From: Streptomyces sp. Ru62
GTDB lineage: Bacteria; Actinomycetota; Actinomycetes; Streptomycetales; Streptomycetaceae
Assembly: GCF_002920615.1 (NCBI RefSeq)
Contig: NZ_PQSU01000017.1
Location: 62,001 to 126,000, forward strand
Length of the DNA stretch: 64,000 nucleotides
Reading direction: 5' to 3'
The notes under the pieces: generated by a model
Database searches by the model: none
What the model was told of the DNA's origin: nothing
Seen by the model: the letters and a program-made list of their open reading frames with translations, nothing else
Position numbers and translations under genes: made by a program
In this document: positions 58,731 to 64,000 of the stretch, in pieces
Layout of the letters: each line of letters begins with the position of its first letter
Numbering within the stretch: the first letter of the stretch is position 1

Positions 58731-60941
58731 TCAGAGCATGAGCTGGTCGATGGTGAACGGAAGCGAGCGGAGGCGGCGTCCGGTGGCGTGGAAGACGGCA
58801 TTGCCGATGGCCGCCGCCAGACCCACCAGGCCGACCTCGCCGACTCCCTTGGTGCCCACGGCGGTTGCCCGGTCGGGGCCGCCGACGAACAGCACCTCCA
58901 TGTCGGGGATGTCGGCGTTCACCGGCATCAGGTAGTCGCCGAACGTGGCGTTGGCGATCCGCCCGGTGCCCCGGTCGGTGGCGGTCTCCTCGAACATGGC
59001 CTGGCTGATGCCGCCCACCGTGCCGCCGACGATCTGGCTGGTGGCCGTCTTCTCGTTGAGGATGCGGCCGCCGTCGATGGCGGAGACCACGCGTGCCACG
59101 CGCAGCAGACCCAGTTCCCGGTCGACGCGCACTTCGACGAACTTCGCCCCGAAGGCGCCCGCCATGGCCATCCCCAGCTCCTCGCTGCCAGGGGGCGTGC
59201 TTCTGCCGTCGGCGCTGAGTTCCTCCAGGCCGTGACGGGCGAGGATGTCCACGTAGGACTCGCCCTGCCCGGGATCCGCGAGGCGGTGGATACGCCCGTC
59301 GGTGACCGTCACCCCGTCCACGGCCGCCGCGCGCAAGGGGGATTCGGGGTCGTCGCGGACCACGTCGAGGAATTCCCGCACCAGGCGCCGGCAGGCGGCG
59401 TGGACCGCGTTGCCGAGGGCGCCCGTGAGACCGGAGCCTCCGGCCTGGGGCGAATAGGGCATGTCGGAGTCGCCGAGGTCGAAACGCACCCGGGTGACGT
59501 CCAGGCCCAGGAGTTCGGCGGCCAGTTGGGTCATGACCGTGTACGTGCCCGTTCCGATGTCGGTGGCGGCGCTGCGCACATAGGCCGAGCCGTCGCGGCG
59601 CACGGAGGCCCGGGCCTGGCACGGCACCTGGTAGAAGGGGTAGGAGACACCGGCCATCCCGTAGCCGACGAGCCAGCGGCCGTCCCGCATGGAGCCCGGC
59701 TCCGGTGTGCGCCGCGACCAGCCGAACCGCTCCGCACCCTCCAGACAGCACTCCCGCAGCGCCTTGCTCGACCAGGGAAGGCCCAGCAGCGGGTTCTCCT
59801 CCGCGTAGTTGCGCAGACGGAACCGAAGGGGGTCCATGCCCAGGGCGTGGGCGACTTCGTCGATCGCGGACTCCAGAGCGAAGTTGCCCTGCCCCTCGGC
59901 CGGCGCGCGCATGGAGCCCGGGCAGGGGATGTTCAGCCGCGCCTGCCGGTCGCGGGTCAGCACGTTGGGGCAGGCGTAGGCGACCGCGGAGCCGAAGGAG
60001 ACGGGTTCGTAGTCGTCGTCCTCCATCGCGACGGACGAGATGCCGCGGTGCTCGATGGCGACGAGGGCCCCGTCACGGGTGGCGCCGATCCTGATCTGCT
60101 GGACGCTGTTGGGCCGGTGTCCGACGGAGGTGAACATCTCGGGCCGGGTGAGGACCAGCTTGACCGGGCGGTTGACCTCGCGGGCCGCCAGCACGGTGAG
60201 GATCACGTGGGGCCACACCCGCAGTCCGGCCCCGAAGCCGCCCCCGACGAACGGGGCCAGGACCCTGATCCCGCTCTCGGGGACCTGGAAGACCGCGGCG
60301 AGCGAGGTCCGCACGTTGTGCGGCCACTGCGTGGAGTCGTGCACCGTCAGCGCGTCGCCGTGCCACGACGCGACGGTCGTCATCAGGCCGAGCGGGTTGT
60401 TGGTGTTGTCGGGGGTGGTGTACGTCCCCTCCACCACCACATCCGCCCGGGCGAATCCGGTGTTCACGTCTCCGCGTTCGGTGTCCAGCCCCCACGGGTT
60501 CTCGACGATCTCGGCCCGGGGGTCGTCGACGTCGAGCAGGGCCTCGGTCGTCTCGTACTCGACGCGCACCAGCCGGGCGGCGTACCGGGCCTCCTCCGGG
60601 CTCTCGGCCACCACGACCGCGATGTGCTGCCCGTAGTGGAGGACGCGGTCGTCCTGGAGCGGAGCCGGGGGTGATCCGCCCAGCAGGGTCATCGGGCCGC
60701 GCTCCAGCTTCGGCGCGTTCAGGTGCGTCAGGACGGTCAGCACCCCCGGTGCCGCCAGGGCACCGGTCACGTCGATGCCGCGGATGCGCCCCGCGGCGAT
60801 GGTGCTGCCCACCAGGGCCGCGTGTGCCATGCCGGGAAAGGAGAAGTCGTTGGGGTACCGGGCCGCTCCGGCCACCTTCAGCGGGGCGTCCACGCGGTCG
60901 ATGCCCGCGCCGACGGTCCTGCCCGTTTCGAGAGTCGTCAT
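58731..60941 (-). CDS. Molybdopterin-binding subunit of a PaoABC-like aldehyde oxidoreductase
   Basis: 736 aa from ATG 60941, overlapping the FAD subunit's stop (ATGA). Xanthine-oxidase-family large subunit: VDAPLKVAGAARYPNDF, PFVGGGFGAGLRVWPH, MRAPAEGQGNFALESAIDE, TDIGTGTYTVMTQLAAELLG and the catalytic Glu in GTKGVGEVGLVGLAAAI. The FAD subunit's extra Fe-S cysteines place the complex with E. coli PaoABC, which oxidises aromatic aldehydes with Moco bearing cytosine dinucleotide. The maturation factor PaoD/XdhC is not in the window. Confidence 0.92.
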   Translation of the reverse strand: MTTLETGRTVGAGIDRVDAPLKVAGAARYPNDFSFPGMAHAALVGSTIAAGRIRGIDVTGALAAPGVLTVLTHLNAPKLERGPMTLLGGSPPAPLQDDRVLHYGQHIAVVVAESPEEARYAARLVRVEYETTEALLDVDDPRAEIVENPWGLDTERGDVNTGFARADVVVEGTYTTPDNTNNPLGLMTTVASWHGDALTVHDSTQWPHNVRTSLAAVFQVPESGIRVLAPFVGGGFGAGLRVWPHVILTVLAAREVNRPVKLVLTRPEMFTSVGHRPNSVQQIRIGATRDGALVAIEHRGISSVAMEDDDYEPVSFGSAVAYACPNVLTRDRQARLNIPCPGSMRAPAEGQGNFALESAIDEVAHALGMDPLRFRLRNYAEENPLLGLPWSSKALRECCLEGAERFGWSRRTPEPGSMRDGRWLVGYGMAGVSYPFYQVPCQARASVRRDGSAYVRSAATDIGTGTYTVMTQLAAELLGLDVTRVRFDLGDSDMPYSPQAGGSGLTGALGNAVHAACRRLVREFLDVVRDDPESPLRAAAVDGVTVTDGRIHRLADPGQGESYVDILARHGLEELSADGRSTPPGSEELGMAMAGAFGAKFVEVRVDRELGLLRVARVVSAIDGGRILNEKTATSQIVGGTVGGISQAMFEETATDRGTGRIANATFGDYLMPVNADIPDMEVLFVGGPDRATAVGTKGVGEVGLVGLAAAIGNAVFHATGRRLRSLPFTIDQLML

Positions 60942-61927
60942 GACAGCGCTCCTGCGACGGTCTCCAGCGTGCGCACGAGCGTGCGCTTGGCCAGCTCCAC
61001 CTTGAACGCGGTACCGGGCAGGGGCCTGGCCCCGGCGAGGGCCGCCTCCGCCGCGCCCCGGAAGGAGTCGGTGCCCGCGCGGGCCCCCCGCAGGACGTCC
61101 TCCGCGTCCCGGGCGCGCCACGGGACGGTGCCCACCCCGCCCAGCGCCACGCGGGCCTCCCGGACGAGGCCGTCCTCGATGACCAGAGCGACGCCGGCCG
61201 AGACCAGGGCGAACTCGTAGGAGACGCGGTCACGGACCTTGAGGTAGTGCGAGCGCGTGCCTTCGGGCGGCAGCGGGACCTCGACCGCGGTGATCAGCTC
61301 GCCGTGCCGCAGTACGTTCTCGATGTGGGGTGTGTCGCCCGGTGGCAGGTAGAACCGGGTGAGCGGGACCGACCGGGATCCGTCCGCGCCCTGGATGTGG
61401 ACGATCGCGTCGAGCGCGGTCAGCGGTACCGCGACGTCCGAGGCGTGCAGGGCGATGCAGTGGTCGCTGGTGCCCAGGATCGCGTGCATCCGCTGGATCC
61501 CGGCGATGGCGGCGCACCCTGAACCGGGGGCGCGCTTGTTGCAGGCGGCGACGGTGGGGTCCCTGAAGTAGCGGCACCGGGCTCGCTGGAGCAGGTTGCC
61601 GCCGATGGTGGCCATGTTGCGCAGTTGTGTCGAGGCGCCGAGCAGAAGGGCTTCCCGTACGCAGGGCACTCGCTCGCTCACGACGGGATCGGCGGCCAGT
61701 TCCTCCATCGTCGTCAGCGCGCCGACCCGGATCGACGAGGTGGTGTGCGTGATGCCGCCGAGCGGGAGACGGGTGATGTCGACGAGCCGGTCGGGGTGCA
61801 GGACCCCGTCCTTCATGAGGTCGAGTTGTGTGGTCCCGCCGGCGAGGAACGAGGCGTCGGGATCGGCGGTGACCACGGCCACGGCCTGGTCGGCGTCGGT
61901 GGCCCGGTCGTACTCGAAGGGATGCAT
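60938..61927 (-). CDS. FAD-binding subunit of a PaoABC-like aldehyde oxidoreductase
   Basis: 329 aa. FAD loops FLAGGTTQLDLMKDGV and LRNMATIGGNLLQRARCRYF. A cysteine-bearing insertion (CRYFRDPTVAACNKRAPGSG, then CAAIAGIQRMHAILGTSDHC) corresponds to the PaoB segment that holds a [4Fe-4S] cluster and separates this group from plain xanthine dehydrogenases. It passes electrons from the Fe-S subunit to an acceptor. Middle gene of the operon: 2 nt after the Fe-S gene, overlapping the large-subunit gene by 4 nt. Confidence 0.93.
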   Translation of the reverse strand: MHPFEYDRATDADQAVAVVTADPDASFLAGGTTQLDLMKDGVLHPDRLVDITRLPLGGITHTTSSIRVGALTTMEELAADPVVSERVPCVREALLLGASTQLRNMATIGGNLLQRARCRYFRDPTVAACNKRAPGSGCAAIAGIQRMHAILGTSDHCIALHASDVAVPLTALDAIVHIQGADGSRSVPLTRFYLPPGDTPHIENVLRHGELITAVEVPLPPEGTRSHYLKVRDRVSYEFALVSAGVALVIEDGLVREARVALGGVGTVPWRARDAEDVLRGARAGTDSFRGAAEAALAGARPLPGTAFKVELAKRTLVRTLETVAGALS

Positions 61928-61929
61928 GG

Positions 61930-62448
61930 TCAGCCCTCCGCCGTCACGTCGCGGATCGCCGCGCGAATGTTCGGATAGGCGCCGCAGCGGCAGATGTTGC
62001 CGCTCATGAACTCGCGGATGTCGTCCTCCGAGTTCGCGCGTCCCTCGGCGATGAGGCAGATCGCGGACATGATCTGCCCCGGCGTGCAGTAACCGCACTG
62101 GAAGGCGTCGTGCCGGGCGAAGGCCGCCTGCATGGGATGCAACTCGCCGTCGACCGACAGGGCCTCGACGGTGGTGATCTCGCGCCCCTCGTACTGGGCG
62201 GCCAGCGCCAGACACGACACGATGCGCCTGCCGTCGACCATGACCGTGCAGGCCCCGCACGCGCCCTGGTCGCACCCCTTCTTCGCGCCGGTCAGGCCCA
62301 TGTGATCACGCAGTGCGTCGAGCAGCGTGACCCGCGCGTCGAGGCTGAGCCGGTGGGGTGTGCCGTTGACGTCGAGGGTGACGTCGACCCGGGGCACTGG
62401 CGGCGGTGGCTGGGGAGCCGGGAGGGCATCGGATTCCAGATGCTTCAT
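61930..62448 (-). CDS. [2Fe-2S] subunit of a PaoABC-like aldehyde oxidoreductase
   Basis: 172 aa. Plant-ferredoxin cluster cysteines GCDQGACGACTVMVDG and the second cluster FQCGYCTPGQIM with NICRCGAYPNI. A Pro-rich N-terminus (residues 8-20) stands where E. coli PaoA has a Tat signal; no twin Arg is seen, so the complex should stay in the cytosol. First gene of the operon. The spacer up to 62640 has an AT-rich patch (62555-62610) likely to hold the promoter. Confidence 0.94.
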   Translation of the reverse strand: MKHLESDALPAPQPPPPVPRVDVTLDVNGTPHRLSLDARVTLLDALRDHMGLTGAKKGCDQGACGACTVMVDGRRIVSCLALAAQYEGREITTVEALSVDGELHPMQAAFARHDAFQCGYCTPGQIMSAICLIAEGRANSEDDIREFMSGNICRCGAYPNIRAAIRDVTAEG

Positions 62449-62640
62449 GGTGCCTCAATTCTGATCTTCCCGGTGGGATCGCTGCCGGAAGGGAGGTTCC
62501 GTGAGGGGGGAAGACGCGGCTGCACACCTGCGGGAGGTTGTCGCTGGTGCGAAACTAGTCCGGGTCAGTAGATTTGTAAACTTGAAGAAGAATGTCGCTT
62601 TATGTCGGAATTGACGAGATGCGGGACGCTCACATCCGGG

Positions 62641-63537
62641 TCACCGACTCGGTGACTGCTCGTCCTCGGACCGGGCCGCCGCGTCCGCCGCCCCTGCGGG
62701 GAGCTCGGTGGCGGCCCATCCCGTCAGGAAGGTCATGGCCTGCGCGGTCGGCGAGTGCGGTTCCGCGGTGTAGACGAGCAGACTCTGGTCCGTGGAGCCC
62801 CGCACGTCGAGCACCTGGAAGTCCAGGCTGAGCTCCCCGGCGACCGGGTGGACGAACTCCTTGCGGCCCTGACGCTGGGACCGGACCCTGTGGTCGGACC
62901 ACCATCGGCGGAAGTCCGGGTCCTTCAGGGAGAGTTCCCCGACGAGCCGGGCGAGTTCGGGATCGTTCGGGTAGCGGCCGGCGTCCATGCGGAGATAGGC
63001 CACACACTCCTGGGCGACTCGCTCCCAGTCCGCGTACAGCCCGCGGACCTCGGGGTCGAGGAAGGTGAGCCAGATGTGGTTGCGGCGCTTGGCCGGCAGC
63101 CGGGAGTAGTCGGTGAAGAGCGCCGCGCCCAGGCTGTTCCACGCCAGGACGTCCATACGGCGGCCGAGCACGAGCGCCGGGACGTTCACCATGCTGTCCA
63201 GGAGGACCTGGGTCGCCCGCGACACCTGCCGGCTTCTCGGTGCGGCCGGCTTCGCCCCACCCGCCATACCGGCTTCGGCGGCGCACCTCAGCAGGTACTC
63301 CTCCTCGTCGGGACGGAGCTCCAGTGCCCGGGCCAGGGCCGTGAGGACGGCCGGCGAGGCCGACTTCGCACGGCCCTGTTCCAGCCTCACGATGTAGTCC
63401 ACGCTGACGCCCGCCAGCGAGGCGAGTTCCTCGCGCCGCAGCCCCGGCACCCGGCGGTGCCCGGACGTGGGCAGCCCCATCTGCTCCGCACTGACCCGGG
63501 CGCGGCAAGCGCGCAGGTATACACCGAGCTCTGTCAC
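62641..63537 (-). CDS. XRE-type regulator with an MmyB-like ligand domain
   Basis: 298 aa from GTG 63537. Helix-turn-helix at about 8-75: LGVYLRACRARVSAEQMGLP, RRVPGLRREELASLAGVSVDYIVRLEQGR. This is followed by the MmyB ligand domain with LGRRMDVLAWNSLGAALF, HIWLTFLDPEVRGLYADWE and FVHPVAGELSLDFQVLDVRG. In Streptomyces such regulators usually repress a neighbouring SDR or oxidoreductase and bind a fatty-acid-like ligand. Here they could serve the SDR at 63582 or the operon at 58731-62448. Confidence 0.92.
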   Translation of the reverse strand: MTELGVYLRACRARVSAEQMGLPTSGHRRVPGLRREELASLAGVSVDYIVRLEQGRAKSASPAVLTALARALELRPDEEEYLLRCAAEAGMAGGAKPAAPRSRQVSRATQVLLDSMVNVPALVLGRRMDVLAWNSLGAALFTDYSRLPAKRRNHIWLTFLDPEVRGLYADWERVAQECVAYLRMDAGRYPNDPELARLVGELSLKDPDFRRWWSDHRVRSQRQGRKEFVHPVAGELSLDFQVLDVRGSTDQSLLVYTAEPHSPTAQAMTFLTGWAATELPAGAADAAARSEDEQSPSR

Positions 63538-63581
63538 GGCGGCCTCCTTCTCGTACGAGCCGTGCCGGGTCGTGCGACCGG

Positions 63582-64000
63582 TCAGACGGCGGCCTTCGCG
63601 TCGTCATGGTCGGTGGACAGGGCCAGCTCCCGCCAGGTGTCCGTCTCCTCGCGCAGCTGAGCGATCTTGAGGTCCATGGCCGCCGCGCAGTCGCTTCCGA
63701 GCTGGGCGCGCAGCGGTGGGCGGGCGGCGTCGGCGAGGGTGAGGACGGCGGCGGCGCCCTTGACGGGGTCACCGGGCTGGGCGTGGTTGAGCCCGGGCAC
63801 GGCCCGCCGCACGGCGCCGGCGGTCCCGGCGTAGTCGGAGATGACCTGGCCCTCCGTGAGCAGGCTGGTGGCGTCGAGGAAGTCGGTGCGGAAATATCCC
63901 GGCTCGACGATCGTGACCTGGATCCCCAGCGGCGCCAGTTCGGCGCGCATCGCCTCGGACAGGCCCTCCACCGCGAACTTGGTGGAGCAGTAGACGCCGA
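63582..64000 (-). CDS. Short-chain dehydrogenase/reductase, C-terminal part
   Basis: The 5' end is beyond the window edge. About 138 residues are visible, beginning within GVYCSTKFAVEGLSEAMR, so the catalytic Tyr-x3-Lys (YCSTK) is present, followed by LGIQVTIVEPGYFRTDFLD. The C-terminal part, LREETDTWRELALSTDHDDA, matches the layout of the SDR at 57683. The Rossmann nucleotide motif is not visible here. Confidence 0.88.
   Translation of the reverse strand, partial: GVYCSTKFAVEGLSEAMRAELAPLGIQVTIVEPGYFRTDFLDATSLLTEGQVISDYAGTAGAVRRAVPGLNHAQPGDPVKGAAAVLTLADAARPPLRAQLGSDCAAAMDLKIAQLREETDTWRELALSTDHDDAKAAV

Noticed and set aside
62592..62831. 79-codon plus-strand frame beginning MSLYVGIDEMRDAHIR upstream of the aldehyde oxidoreductase operon.
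   Set aside because: Most of it is antisense to the 3' end of the MmyB-type regulator and turns into Arg/Pro low complexity; only the AT-rich first part looks natural.

Overview
The window looks like a Streptomyces chromosome segment. Base composition is very GC-rich with strong third-position GC, there is a wall-anchored long chaplin with an LAxTG sorting signal (37440-38162), a complete egtABCD ergothioneine operon, a SpoIIE-type phosphatase and a DasA-like sugar-binding lipoprotein. Many starts are GTG, stop/start overlaps (ATGA, GTGA, TGATG, TTGA) are common, and many genes appear to be read from leaderless promoters (a TANNNT box 6-7 nt before the start codon). I saw no tRNA, rRNA, CRISPR array, insertion sequence or prophage.

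Layout. 0-7 kb: a truncated PlsC acyltransferase, a short UvrA-like ATPase, an MT0933-type antitoxin homologue, a flavin monooxygenase, a HAD phosphatase, a dodecin, and a solo DasA-like lipoprotein behind a DasR-like operator. 6.6-11.1 kb: egtABCD on the minus strand, all four genes overlapping. 11.3-19.9 kb: a PARG-like macrodomain protein, a PemK/MazF-like toxin, a cupin, a SufR-like regulator, an LRV/HEAT repeat protein, an SPFH protein with a small NfeD-like partner, and an amidase. 20-28.8 kb: esterase, FMN reductase/TetR divergent pair, TetX-like monooxygenase/TetR pair with three tandem operators, LacI regulator, thioredoxin, a lipoamide-dehydrogenase-like flavoprotein and a peptide deformylase. 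28.9-38.2 kb: PepSY protein, BlaI/M56 peptidase pair, a two-gene MarR operon, CtaG/DUF2243 pair, MBL hydrolase, catalase and chaplin.

38.4-46.6 kb: the most interesting block. It encodes a polytopic GT-C-like membrane protein, a molybdenum-cofactor oxidoreductase fused to a b561-like membrane domain, a small membrane protein, a methyltransferase, a DUF2064 transferase, a GT2 glycosyltransferase, an OmpR-type two-component system and a nucleotide-sugar epimerase. All five upstream promoters look leaderless. Each of the three promoter regions carries an 18-bp motif made of half-sites 11 bp apart, and for four of the five promoters it lies at about -48 to -65. I infer one regulon run by the encoded two-component system, making or modifying an unidentified envelope glycan or glycolipid.

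46.9-54.0 kb: an ABC importer, a GH1 beta-glucosidase and a divergent YicI-type alpha-xylosidase that fit uptake and breakdown of xyloglucan oligosaccharides. Identical 13-bp LacI-type palindromes lie inside the first codons of both divergent genes. 54.0-64.0 kb: a PD-(D/E)XK nuclease-like protein, a split PAS + SpoIIE sensor phosphatase, and a PaoABC-like aldehyde oxidoreductase operon flanked by two paralogous short-chain dehydrogenases and an MmyB-type regulator.

Short tandem duplications lie over or just past several stop codons (egtD, the PemK-like gene, the gene at 20019, catalase, chaplin). Two probable gene relics, of a lipoamide-dehydrogenase-like gene and of a SigJ-like sigma factor, are also present.
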